From contig NZ_CP026498.1 of NCBI RefSeq assembly GCF_002953255.1, forward strand, positions 2,161,197 to 2,225,196: 64,000 nucleotides of DNA, read 5' to 3'. Source of the stretch: Streptomyces sp. CB01881. Lineage in GTDB: Bacteria; Actinomycetota; Actinomycetes; Streptomycetales; Streptomycetaceae. The position numbers and the translations under genes are program-made. Below the pieces are notes generated by a model. It searched no databases, was not told the origin of the DNA, and saw only the letters and a list, made by a program, of their open reading frames with translations. Positions 55,640 to 63,729 of the stretch are shown piece by piece; the first letter of the stretch is position 1; each line of letters begins with the position of its first letter.

Positions 55640-56959
55640 GTGCGCCTTCCGGATCCCCAGCGGTCCCGGATCGTCCTGATCGGCGCCGGAAGCTACTCCG
55701 ACCAGGACCTTCCCGACCTCGACACCGTCCGGCGGACGATCACCGACCTCGCCGCGGTGTTCACCGACCCGGCGCACGGCCTCGTCCCCGAGCACCACTG
55801 CGCGGTCCTGCTGGACGACGGCGACATCCGCACCGTCGGCCGGCGGCTGCGCGCCGCCGCGCAGGAGGCCGAGGACCTCCTGCTGGTCTACTACGCCGGG
55901 CACGGCCTCGTCGCCGGACGCCGCCACGACCTCTACCTCGCCCTGCCCGACAGCGAGTTCGAGGCGCCGGAGTTCGGCTCGCTGGAGTACGACAAGCTGC
56001 GCAGCGCAGTCCTCGACAGCCGGGCCGCCGCCAAACTCATCGTCCTGGACTGCTGCTTCTCCGGCCGGGTCGTCACCGACTCGATGGCGGGCGGTGCGGG
56101 CGAGCAGCTCAACCGCCTCGACGTGGAGGGCACTTACGTCCTCACCTCCGCCCAGCGCGACCAGGTCGCCCTCTCCCTGCCCGGTGAGGACCACACCGCC
56201 TTCTCCGGACGCCTGATCCGGCTGCTCCGGGAAGGCGTGGTCGGCGGCCCCGAACTCCTCACCGTCGACGACCTTTACCGGCGGCTCTCCGCCACCATGA
56301 CCGCGGAAGGCCTGCCCGTCCCGCTCAACCGCGCCACCCGGACGGCCAGCCTGATCGCCCTCGGCGCCAACCGCGCGTACGCGGCGGCGGCCGGGCCGGA
56401 CCTGCGGAAGCGCGTGAGAGCCGCTGTCGAGCAGGGCAAGTCCGGTAACTGGCAAGGCGCTTCGGAGCAGCTGCGCCGCATCCTCGACGAACAGACCCGC
56501 ATTCTCGGCACCGGCCACGAGGACACCCTCCGCAGCCGGCAGTGGCTCGCCCACAGCCTCGGCGGCGCCGGCGACCCGGCCGAGGCCGCGCGCCTGCTGC
56601 GCCCGCTCCTCACGGACCACACCCACCTGCTCGGCCCCGACCACAAGGACACCCTGCGCAGCCGGCAGTTCCTCGCCGTCAACCTCGGGGAGGCCGGCCA
56701 CCGGGAGGAGGCCGTCGCCATCCTGCGCATCCTGCTCGCCGACCGCAGCCGTGTCCTCGGCCCCGAGGACCCGCAGACCCTGCGGACGCGGCACCTGCTC
56801 GCGCGCAACCTGGCGCTGACCGGCGCGGTGGACGAAGCAGCCGCGCTGCTGCGGCAGTTGGTGAGCGAGCGGGAACGAATCCTGGGAGCCGGGCACGAGC
56901 ACACGGAACGGGCCCGGACGGATCTGGCGGGGTTGGGCCCGGAGGGGGGTGAGCGGTGA
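55640..56959 (+). CDS. Caspase-family peptidase with TPR repeats
   Basis: This 439-residue C14-type caspase-like protease is fused to a tetratricopeptide superhelix. The peptidase part (1-240) has the catalytic His in LVYYAGHGLV (near 87) and Cys in LIVLDCCFSGRV (near 137), with SAQRDQVA after it. TPR-like repeats (265-430) share LGTGHEDTLRSRQWLAHSLG and LGPDHKDTLRSRQFLAVNLG. GTG 55640 has AGGAG upstream. It overlaps the next gene by 4 nt. It is likely an effector cleaving host or invader proteins when triggered. Confidence 0.92.
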   Translation: MRLPDPQRSRIVLIGAGSYSDQDLPDLDTVRRTITDLAAVFTDPAHGLVPEHHCAVLLDDGDIRTVGRRLRAAAQEAEDLLLVYYAGHGLVAGRRHDLYLALPDSEFEAPEFGSLEYDKLRSAVLDSRAAAKLIVLDCCFSGRVVTDSMAGGAGEQLNRLDVEGTYVLTSAQRDQVALSLPGEDHTAFSGRLIRLLREGVVGGPELLTVDDLYRRLSATMTAEGLPVPLNRATRTASLIALGANRAYAAAAGPDLRKRVRAAVEQGKSGNWQGASEQLRRILDEQTRILGTGHEDTLRSRQWLAHSLGGAGDPAEAARLLRPLLTDHTHLLGPDHKDTLRSRQFLAVNLGEAGHREEAVAILRILLADRSRVLGPEDPQTLRTRHLLARNLALTGAVDEAAALLRQLVSERERILGAGHEHTERARTDLAGLGPEGGER

Positions 56960-58533
56960 CCGACTTCGAGAAGTACACCGACCGCGCGCGACGGGTGGTC
57001 CTCCTGGCCCAGGATGAGGCCCGGATGCTCAACCACAACTACCTCGGCACCGAGCACCTGCTGCTCGGCATGCTGCAGGAGGGCGAAGGGGTCGCCGCGG
57101 TGGCGCTCGCCGGTCTCGGGGTCACGCTCGAAGCGGCCCGCCAGGAGGTCGAAGTGATCATCGGCCGCGGGCAGCAGCGCCCGACCGGCGAGCTCCCCTT
57201 CACGCTGCGCGCGCAGAGGGTTCTGGGATCGCTGGCATTCTCCGAGGCCGTGAAGCTCAGCCACCAGTACGTCGGGACCGAGCACCTCCTGCTGGCCGTG
57301 ATCCAGGAGGGCCAAGGCGTCGCGGTCCAGGCCCTCACGGGCCCGTTGGGCATTTCGCTCGACAGGACCCGTCAGGAGGTGCTCTACGCCCTGCTCGGGT
57401 CCGCGCCGGAGCCGTCCCTGCCGGACTCACCAACCCTGCCGCCCGCGCCGCATCAGCCGCCCCTCGCACACCGGCCGCTCCTGGGCGAACTCGCCCGCGA
57501 CCTCGGCCGGGAAGCCGCCGGCCAGGAGCTCTTCCCCGTCGTCGGCCGGACGGCGGAGATCGAGCGGATCGCCCAGGTGCTCTCCCGGCGGCAGCGGAAC
57601 GTCCCGCTGCTGGTCGGCGACCCCGGTGTGGGAAAGGCGAGCGTGGTCGCCGGACTGGCCCACGCCGTCGCGGCGGGCACCGCACCGGCCGTCGTCGCCG
57701 GCCGGAAGGTCTACTCGCTCGACGTCGGCGCACTGTTCACCGATCCCCAGCACCACGGCCGGTTCGCCGAGTTGATGTCCGGCCTGCTCGCCGAACTCCA
57801 GCAGGGTGACGGTGGCGGTCTCGTCCTCTTCCTCGACAACGCGTTCACCGTCCTGCACACCTCCGACGGCCGGGCGGAGGCGCTCGCCTTCTTCCGGCCG
57901 GTGCTGCGCAGCCCCGGGGTTTCGGTCATCGCGGCCTGCACCGCATCCGAGTTCCGCCGCCGGGATCCGGACCCGGGCCTCGACGAGTTCCTCCAGCCGC
58001 TGGAGATCGGCGAGCTCTCCACCGACGAGGTGCGGGAGGTCCTCGCCCACATGCGTCCCCGCCTGGAGCAGCACCACGGCGTCGCGATCACCGACGAGGC
58101 GCTCCGGGCCGCGGCCGAGCTCGCCCGCGACCACCTGCCCGGTCAGGCCCTGCCCGGCTCGGCGATCGACCTGCTCGACCAGGCGAGCGCCGTGGCAGGG
58201 ACCCGGCGGGTCGTCGAGCACGCCGATCCGGTCGCCGCGGAGTACGAGCAGCGGCTCACCGAACGCCGGGGCCACCTGGACTCGGCGACGGCCTCGCAGG
58301 ACCTCGTGCTCGCGGGCCACTACGCGGAGGAGATCGAACGCCTGACCGCTGCTCTCGCCGAACACCGCCGCCGCACCGCGCCGGAGGGCCCGCAGGGCCT
58401 GCACGTCACCGCCGCCGAGGTGACGGAGGCCCTCACCACGTACGCCGGCGTCCCGGACACCCCCGCTCCCCGCACCCCGGCCCGTCCCGCACGCAGCGGC
58501 CCCCACGATCCCTCGGTCTGGTCGATGAGTTGA
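56956..58533 (+). CDS. ClpC-like protein: double Clp-N and single degenerate AAA domain
   Basis: This 525-residue protein begins with two Clp_N repeats (LGTEHLLLGMLQEGEGVA, VGTEHLLLAVIQEGQGVA; 1-147), followed by one AAA domain (165-400) and a ClpC-like middle. The second ATPase domain of ClpC is missing. The AAA site is altered: Walker A reads GDPGVGKASV (Thr replaced by Ala) and Walker B LVLFLDNAFTVL (catalytic Glu replaced by Asn). It may bind but hardly hydrolyse ATP. It is coupled to the caspase gene by a 4-nt overlap (GTGA), so it may sense or present substrates for the caspase. Confidence 0.9.
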   Translation: MTDFEKYTDRARRVVLLAQDEARMLNHNYLGTEHLLLGMLQEGEGVAAVALAGLGVTLEAARQEVEVIIGRGQQRPTGELPFTLRAQRVLGSLAFSEAVKLSHQYVGTEHLLLAVIQEGQGVAVQALTGPLGISLDRTRQEVLYALLGSAPEPSLPDSPTLPPAPHQPPLAHRPLLGELARDLGREAAGQELFPVVGRTAEIERIAQVLSRRQRNVPLLVGDPGVGKASVVAGLAHAVAAGTAPAVVAGRKVYSLDVGALFTDPQHHGRFAELMSGLLAELQQGDGGGLVLFLDNAFTVLHTSDGRAEALAFFRPVLRSPGVSVIAACTASEFRRRDPDPGLDEFLQPLEIGELSTDEVREVLAHMRPRLEQHHGVAITDEALRAAAELARDHLPGQALPGSAIDLLDQASAVAGTRRVVEHADPVAAEYEQRLTERRGHLDSATASQDLVLAGHYAEEIERLTAALAEHRRRTAPEGPQGLHVTAAEVTEALTTYAGVPDTPAPRTPARPARSGPHDPSVWSMS

Positions 58534-58544
58534 GCGCGCGCTCG

Positions 58545-58581
58545 CTGCGCAGGAAGTCGGCGGGCCCGACTTCTCGCGCAG
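58545..58581. terminator. Hairpin family copy 4
   Basis: GAAGTCGG pairs with CCGACTTC, extended by CTGCGC with GCGCAG past one G-T pair and one A-C mismatch, around a 5-nt loop. It lies 12 nt after the Clp-N/AAA stop. The core AGGAAGTCGG is that of copies 1 to 3 and some changes are compensated in the other arm. Confidence 0.65.
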
Positions 58582-58589
58582 TGGGAGAA

Positions 58590-59042
58590 ATGCCGACGCG
58601 TGCCGGGCACGGCCCCGGCCTCGATCCCGCCTTCCTCATCGGCCGGCGGCTGACCGGCGTCGTCGCGGCGTGGCACGTGTACGAGGAACGGCTCGATCCC
58701 CTGCCGGTGGAGGTCTGGCTGCTCGACGACCTGGGCGGGGCGATCCGCGTGGCGAGTGGGACGGACTGGTGCCTGGAGCTGGAGCCGTCCGCGCCGTACG
58801 AGGGCTACGACATGGGCGACTGGAGACGCTTCGAGGTCGCCGCGGCGGACGACGCGACGCCGTTCGCCCGCCACCTCGGCGAGACCGTGCTCGGCGCACG
58901 GGAGGAGTACGAGCCGCTCACCGGCCGGATCGCCGTCGAACTGGACTTCGCCTCGGGCACCGTCCGCTGCGCAAGCGAGGACGGTGTCCTGCACCTGCGA
59001 GCCGTCGAAGGCCCGGCTACCCGTTCCCCCGATGCCGGCTGA
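58590..59042 (+). CDS. Hypothetical protein downstream of the caspase operon (150 aa)
   Basis: I do not recognise this family. The acidic, strand-rich protein (GRRLTGVVAAWHVYEERLD, VEVWLLDDLGGAIRVASG) has conserved-looking Trp and Asp and no signal or helix. ATG 58590 has GGGAG upstream; a GTG at 58581 would add three residues. A hairpin separates it from the Clp-N/AAA gene, but same strand and proximity make it a candidate fourth component or immunity factor of the conflict system. Confidence 0.65.
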   Translation: MPTRAGHGPGLDPAFLIGRRLTGVVAAWHVYEERLDPLPVEVWLLDDLGGAIRVASGTDWCLELEPSAPYEGYDMGDWRRFEVAAADDATPFARHLGETVLGAREEYEPLTGRIAVELDFASGTVRCASEDGVLHLRAVEGPATRSPDAG

Positions 59043-59208
59043 CCGGGTGACCGATCACCTCCCCGGCGTCCGTCGCGCCGTCCGCCGTCCGGGTCAGGGG
59101 GACGCGCCGTGGCGGGGCCCGGCGGGGTCCGGCTCCTAGGGTGGGCCGCGTACGGAAGGCCGGGGGGCCTCAGGAGGAGGACCGGTCCCCTACCGCCGTC
59201 GCGACGCG

Positions 59209-59436
59209 GTGCGCCGCCCGGCAGCGCCCGAGCCCGCAGCGGCAACCGACGAGGCCGAGGCCGGGCCCGTTCCCGCCCGTCGGCCGTACTACCTGACCGC
59301 CGGTGCGGACCGCGGGATCTGGTTCACCGAGTTCTGGGGCAGTGTGATCGGCCGGCTCGACCCACTGGCCGCTCCGATGGCCGCTCCGGCGGCGGGCCTG
59401 GCGGCCCGTCCCAGCGCGCCCTCCACCGTCAGCTGA
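59209..59436 (+). pseudogene. Fragment of a virginiamycin-B-lyase-like beta-propeller gene
   Basis: Within this short frame, PYYLTAGADRGIWFTEFWGS followed by VIGRLDP matches one blade of Vgb/SMP-30-like propellers, whose normal size is around 300 residues. Nothing of the remaining blades is seen nearby. The frame has no ribosome site and ends in a 13-bp tandem repeat that contains its stop. It is probably a decayed remnant. 59043-59208 holds nothing else. Confidence 0.45.
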
Positions 59437-59484
59437 CACCGACAGCTGACATCGTCGACTGACACTCTCGACTGACACCGCAGC
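59433..59484. repeat. 13-bp tandem repeat, four units, including a stop codon
   Basis: Units CTGACACCGACAG, CTGACATCGTCGA, CTGACACTCTCGA and CTGACACCGCAGC follow one another. The first holds the TGA stop of the propeller fragment and each unit repeats that TGA. Confidence 0.85.
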
Positions 59485-59486
59485 AG

Positions 59487-59527
59487 CAGCGAACCCCGGG
59501 CCGAAGGGATCGGCCCGGGGTTCGCTG
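59487..59527. terminator. Strong bidirectional terminator
   Basis: A 17-bp perfect stem (CAGCGAACCCCGGGCCG with its complement) closes a 7-nt loop, 12 nt past the stop of the minus-strand lipoprotein gene. Confidence 0.8.
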
Positions 59528-59539
59528 TTCAGGGACGGC

Positions 59540-61084
59540 TCAGCTCTTCGGCGAAGCCGAGGGCAGGGCGCCGCTCAGCAGCGGCCACTCACGGTGGAAG
59601 GGCGGGAGCGGGAGCTTGCCCTCGATCACCGGGGTGCCGAAGACCTTCAGGTGGGCGGTGAGCGCACCGTTCAGGTCGACGCCGCCCAGCAGTGCCCAAC
59701 TGCCCTGGAGCTGCGGCGAACCACCCGGGACGTCGACGGCCAGCGAGCCGTCGGCCTGCGCCCGCAGGTAGGGGGCGACCGTCGCCTCGACGCCGACGGT
59801 GTCGTAGAGGCCGACGCTGACCTCGGCGGCGAGTGCGGCCCGGACGGCGGCCTTGCCGGAGACCCGGACGTGGACCGGGGAGACCTTGGTGTCGGCCGCG
59901 TCGGTGCCGGAGGTCCAGCCACGGCCGCCGGTGTAGTCGGCGTGGACGGCCCAGGTACCGGTGATCTCCTGCTCGGCCTCGACGTGGACCTTGCCGTCGG
60001 CGCCGATCTCCAGGTAGCAGGTCAGCCCGAGGTTGACCACGACCGGCAGGCCTGCCACCGTGACGACCGGGCTGGCCTGGAGCTTGGCGAACGGCAGGCG
60101 GATCGGTGCGGAGCCGGTGCTGCGGGCGAGATCGCCGCTGACCTTCCACTGCGCGTGGGCGCCCAGGTCGAAGCCGATGGACGCGGTGCGCGGGCTGCCG
60201 ACGCCCGCGCCGTGGTAGGCGAAGTGCAGGGCGGGGTGCAGCTGGAGCGAGGCCGAGGCGGCCGCGCTCAGGCCGTCGGGCAGCGGGATCGGCGCGTTGA
60301 CGTCGACCTCCAGGGTGCCGGAGGCGTCGGCCTTGGTGGTGCCGTTCTCCCGGGCGACGGTCGCCTTGAGGTCCTTGACCAGCGGCGTCACCTTGATCGC
60401 GTTCGGGTCGACGGGCACCTTGCCGTCGGCCTCGCTGCTGCCGAGCAGTTCGGAGAGGGTCGCGGGCCGCGTGGCCACGGTGACGGCTCCGCCGCCGGCC
60501 GACTTCACGGCCGTCACGGCGACCAGTGCGCCCTGCGGCGCGGCCTCGGTGGGCGGGCTGGCGAGGAGCTGGCCGGGTTTGACGGCCTCGGCGGGGGTGG
60601 CCGCGGCGGTGGGCGTGGCGGACGCGCCGGCGGACGGGCCGGTCGGCGCGGCAGCCGAGAGGACCGCCGTGCCCGCGGCCGGGTCGTACGCGGTGACCTT
60701 GAGGTTTCCGGCCTCCGGGGCGACGGCCGCGCCGTCCTTGCCGGGCGCACCGATGGCGGCCTGCTGCGCGCCCGGCTGGGCGGCCGCGACCGGCAGGGTG
60801 GCGGCTTCCGCCGGACGGCCGGCCGAAGGCGTCGCGGCCTGGCTGCCGGCACCGGCCCGGGGCGAGCCGGACGGCCGTGCGGCCGGTCCGGCCGTCTTAG
60901 CGTGGCCGGCCGGGTTGGCGGGGGTCGCCGGGGCGGACGTGGTCGCCGGGGCGGCGTTGCCGACGGCCTCCATGTCGACCGGGGCGGCCTGCTGCGTGCC
61001 CGAGGTCGGGCCGCACGCAGCGACGCCGAGCAGCAACAGCGATACGAGGGCAGGGCGGACCGCCGTGCCGAGGGGACTCTTCAA
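59540..61084 (-). CDS. Large secreted lipoprotein of unknown function
   Basis: The 514-residue protein has a lipoprotein signal (LVSLLLLGVAAC, lipobox VAAC) when started at TTG 61084. The frame is open to 61204 but adds only a basic, unlikely N-terminus. A long Ala/Pro/Thr/Gly low-complexity region (about 30-190) is followed by a strand-rich globular domain (NAPIPLPDGLSAAASASLQL, FGTPVIEGKLPLPP at the end). It may be a cell-surface beta-rich protein; no family recognised. The 364-bp region upstream (61085-61448) holds its promoter and a separate operator for the SnoaL gene. Confidence 0.75.
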   Translation of the reverse strand: MKSPLGTAVRPALVSLLLLGVAACGPTSGTQQAAPVDMEAVGNAAPATTSAPATPANPAGHAKTAGPAARPSGSPRAGAGSQAATPSAGRPAEAATLPVAAAQPGAQQAAIGAPGKDGAAVAPEAGNLKVTAYDPAAGTAVLSAAAPTGPSAGASATPTAAATPAEAVKPGQLLASPPTEAAPQGALVAVTAVKSAGGGAVTVATRPATLSELLGSSEADGKVPVDPNAIKVTPLVKDLKATVARENGTTKADASGTLEVDVNAPIPLPDGLSAAASASLQLHPALHFAYHGAGVGSPRTASIGFDLGAHAQWKVSGDLARSTGSAPIRLPFAKLQASPVVTVAGLPVVVNLGLTCYLEIGADGKVHVEAEQEITGTWAVHADYTGGRGWTSGTDAADTKVSPVHVRVSGKAAVRAALAAEVSVGLYDTVGVEATVAPYLRAQADGSLAVDVPGGSPQLQGSWALLGGVDLNGALTAHLKVFGTPVIEGKLPLPPFHREWPLLSGALPSASPKS

Positions 61085-61359
61085 CGAAGCTCTTTCGAAG
61101 TGGCGGACGCGCACACGGGCGCCCGGGACCAGTGGCTTCAGTGGCGGCCCGAACGGCCGCTCCCGCGCTATGTTACTGACGGGAAACAAGCTTGTCGAAG
61201 ACATGCAAACGGTGAACGAATGGTCAAGGAACCGTCAATTCGCTTCCATGGCGGCCAAGTTGACCGACACCACCGGAACGCCCCCAGACCTTCGGCGGGT
61301 GCCCCCGGCACACCATTCCGCCGACCGGCGGGCCACCACCCCCGCCGGTCGACCGGGTC

Positions 61360-61375
61360 ATTCCCCGCCGGGAAT
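61360..61375. promoter_or_regulatory. Operator ATTCCC-N4-GGGAAT, copy 1 (SnoaL promoter)
   Basis: Perfect 6-bp arms lie 73 bp before the SnoaL-like gene. The extended form CATTCCCC-N3-GGGAATTGT is shared with the site at 62709-62728 except for the three central bases. It is probably bound by the MmyB-like XRE regulator encoded next door. Confidence 0.65.
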
Positions 61376-61448
61376 TGTTCCCATCACCTGCCCATCGCAG
61401 GATGAATGCTGTCCGGGCACACCGCCGACACAGCGCGAGGAGCACACC

Positions 61449-61883
61449 ATGACCACCACCGCCACCACCCCCACTGCGCAGGACATCGCCGACCGCTACA
61501 TCGCCCTCTGGATCGAGCCGGACCCGACGCTGCGCCGCAAGGCGATCGAGCTGACCTGGGCGGAGGGTGGCGTCCACCTGCTCCAGCCTCCGGTGGAAAT
61601 CCGCGACCGGGCCGCCGAGTTGGGGTTCGACGACACCGTGCTGGAGGCTTCCGGGTACGACGCCATCGAGACCCGGGTCGCCCGCAGCTACCAGGAGTTC
61701 GTCGCCGCCGGGGAGTTCACCTTCCGGGCCCGCGGCAACGCGACCCGACTGCGCAACATGCTCACGTTCAGCTGGGAGATGGCGCCCGCCGCCGGCGGCG
61801 AGGCGCTCGGCGGCGGGCTGGAGGTGCTGGTGCTGGACGAGGAGGACCGGATCACGGCCGACTACATGTTCCCCGGCGCCTGA
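61449..61883 (+). CDS. SnoaL/NTF2-like protein
   Basis: This 144-residue NTF2-fold protein of the SnoaL-like type may be a small-molecule cyclase, isomerase or binding protein. Segments DIADRYIALWIEPDPTLRR, VARSYQEFVAAGEFTFRARG and LTFSWEMAP are typical. ATG 61449 follows GAGGAGCACACC. Its stop overlaps the convergent regulator gene by 22 bp. The shared operator suggests co-control with the LLM oxidoreductase. Confidence 0.85.
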   Translation: MTTTATTPTAQDIADRYIALWIEPDPTLRRKAIELTWAEGGVHLLQPPVEIRDRAAELGFDDTVLEASGYDAIETRVARSYQEFVAAGEFTFRARGNATRLRNMLTFSWEMAPAAGGEALGGGLEVLVLDEEDRITADYMFPGA

Positions 61884-62674
61884 GCCCCGTCGGCCGCCGG
61901 ACCGGCCACCGAACCAGCCGCCGGACCGGCCACCGGGCTCCCCTCCGCCCGCAGCGCCGCCGCCGTCGCCTCGTCCGCCGGGAGGAAGGCCTCCAGCTTC
62001 AGCTCGGCGAGCGTGATGTCGACGGCGGTCGCGAAGGTGGTGACCGTCGTCATCAGGTGCAGGTCGCCCCGCGAGGTGCGCAGGTGGAGCGGCACGGCGA
62101 AGCCGAGATGGTCCACCCCGACGGAACCGAACTCGGGCACGTACGAGGCGAGTTCAGCGTGCAGCTCGCCGAGGTGGGCCGTCCGCTCCACGATGTGGCG
62201 GGCCCAGGCGGCGAAGTTGAGGATGCGCGGGGCCAGGCCGTCGGGGTGGAGGGCGAGACGGTAGGCGTTGGTTCCGGGGCCGACCAGTTCGGGGGCGGCG
62301 CCCTCGGTGATCAGGTCGAGGGCCGCGTTGGCGGCGACCACGTCGCCCTGCCGGTCCACCACCAGGGCGGGGTAGGGCAGGTGGCCGGCGAGGATGTGGT
62401 CGATGGCGGTGCGGACGGGGGCGAGGTCGGGGCTGTCGAGCGGGCTCTCGCGGTACGCGGGGGCGTAACCGGCCGACAGCAGCAGCTCGTTGCGCTCGCG
62501 CAGCGGAAGGTCGAGCGACTCGGCGAGGCGGACGACCATGCCCCGGCCCGGCACCGAGCGGCCGGACTCGATGAAGCTGAGGTGCCGCTGGGTGGTGCCC
62601 GCGCGGGTGGCGAGGTCGAGTTGGCTGATGCGGCTGCGGGTACGGCGCTCGCGGAGCGTCTGGGGAAAGTCCAC
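61862..62674 (-). CDS. XRE regulator with MmyB-like ligand-binding domain
   Basis: This 270-residue regulator has an N-terminal helix-turn-helix (SQLDLATRAGTTQRHLSFIE, SGRSVPGRGMVVRLAESLDL) and a C-terminal MmyB-like domain (LVVDRQGDVVAANAALDLI), thought to bind fatty-acid-like ligands. GTG 62674 (then DFPQTLRERR) was preferred over ATG 62743. The family starts there, and it leaves an 87-bp promoter gap containing the ATTCCC-N4-GGGAAT dyad. It is divergent from the LLM gene and convergent with SnoaL; both probably form its regulon. Confidence 0.88.
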   Translation of the reverse strand: MDFPQTLRERRTRSRISQLDLATRAGTTQRHLSFIESGRSVPGRGMVVRLAESLDLPLRERNELLLSAGYAPAYRESPLDSPDLAPVRTAIDHILAGHLPYPALVVDRQGDVVAANAALDLITEGAAPELVGPGTNAYRLALHPDGLAPRILNFAAWARHIVERTAHLGELHAELASYVPEFGSVGVDHLGFAVPLHLRTSRGDLHLMTTVTTFATAVDITLAELKLEAFLPADEATAAALRAEGSPVAGPAAGSVAGPAADGAQAPGNM

Positions 62675-62709
62675 GTGCCAGTTGTAGCCGGTGCGGCGGA
62701 GTACCGGCC

Positions 62710-62725
62710 ATTCCCCCAAGGGAAT
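62710..62725. promoter_or_regulatory. Operator ATTCCC-N4-GGGAAT, copy 2 (XRE/LLM promoter)
   Basis: This is the same dyad as at 61360-61375, in the divergent gap between the MmyB-like regulator and the LLM oxidoreductase. It suggests autoregulation plus control of both neighbours. Confidence 0.7.
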
Positions 62726-62760
62726 TGTGACGACATCCGCCACCGGCGACGATCTCCGGC

Positions 62761-63699
62761 ATGGACATCGGTGTACTTCTCCCGACCGGCAAGGCCCAGT
62801 GGGGCACCACCGGCGACCCGCGCGAGCTGATCGCCTTCGCCCGGGAGGCCGAGGAGTCGGGCTACTCCTCGCTCTTCGCCAACGACTCGCTGCTCAGCCC
62901 GCGTATCGAGACCCTCACCATGCTGGCCGCGCTCGCCCCGGTCACCGAGCGGGTGACCCTCGGCACCGGCGCCCTCCTGCCGTTCCTGCGCCGGCCGGTC
63001 CAGGCCGCACAGGCACTGGCCTCGATCGATCTGCTCTCCGGCGGCCGGCTGGCCGTCGCGGTCGGGGCGGGCTTCCCGGGACGGTTCGGACGGCCGCTGT
63101 ACGAGCTGTCGGAGGTGCCGTGGGCGCGCCGGTTCGCGCGGCTGGACGAGACGGTGGCGCTCTGGCGGGCGCTGTGGAACGGGGAGACCTCCTTCCACGG
63201 CGAGTTCCACGACCTCGCCGCGATCCCGGCCGCGACGGCCCCCTTCCGCCCGGGCGGCCCGCCGGTCTGGCTCGGCGGCGCGACCCCGGCCGCGCTCGCC
63301 CGCACCGGGCGGCTCTACGACGGCTGGCTGCCGTACCCGCCGGACCCTGCCGACTACCGCTCCGGACTGGCGGAGGTCCACCGGGCCGCGGCCGACGCCG
63401 GGCGCCGGGCGGCGGACATCACCCCGGCGCTCTTCATCTCGGTCCGCATCGACGAGAACGTGGCGGACGGCCGCGAGGCGATGGACGCCTACGCGCACGC
63501 CAACTACGGAATGCCACTGGCCGAGTTGGAGAAGATCCAGGCGGTGGTCACCGGCGCCCCGGAGGACGTCCTCGCCGGGCTCGCCCGCTACCGCGACGCG
63601 GGCGCGCGCCACATCGTCGCCCGGCTCGGCGCGCTCGACCTGCCGTCCCAGCGCGAGCAGCTCCGGCGGTTCGCCGCGCTGCTGCCGGAACTGACGTGA
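62761..63699 (+). CDS. LLM-class flavin-dependent oxidoreductase
   Basis: This 312-residue luciferase-like TIM barrel uses FMN or F420. Segments MDIGVLLPTGKAQWGTTGDP, VTLGTGALLPFLRRPVQAAQ, LSGGRLAVAVGAGFPGRFG and PPVWLGGATPAALARTGRLY are characteristic. It probably oxidises or reduces a small substrate, perhaps the ligand sensed by the divergent regulator. ATG 62761 is 86 bp from that regulator's start. Confidence 0.92.
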   Translation: MDIGVLLPTGKAQWGTTGDPRELIAFAREAEESGYSSLFANDSLLSPRIETLTMLAALAPVTERVTLGTGALLPFLRRPVQAAQALASIDLLSGGRLAVAVGAGFPGRFGRPLYELSEVPWARRFARLDETVALWRALWNGETSFHGEFHDLAAIPAATAPFRPGGPPVWLGGATPAALARTGRLYDGWLPYPPDPADYRSGLAEVHRAAADAGRRAADITPALFISVRIDENVADGREAMDAYAHANYGMPLAELEKIQAVVTGAPEDVLAGLARYRDAGARHIVARLGALDLPSQREQLRRFAALLPELT

Positions 63700-63729
63700 C
63701 GCCACTGCCCGAACCGGTGTGACACCCCG

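Noticed and set aside
59109..59462. 117-codon plus-strand frame overlapping the propeller fragment
   Set aside because: It is Arg/Gly-rich with no domain signature; the other frame carries the recognisable propeller blade.
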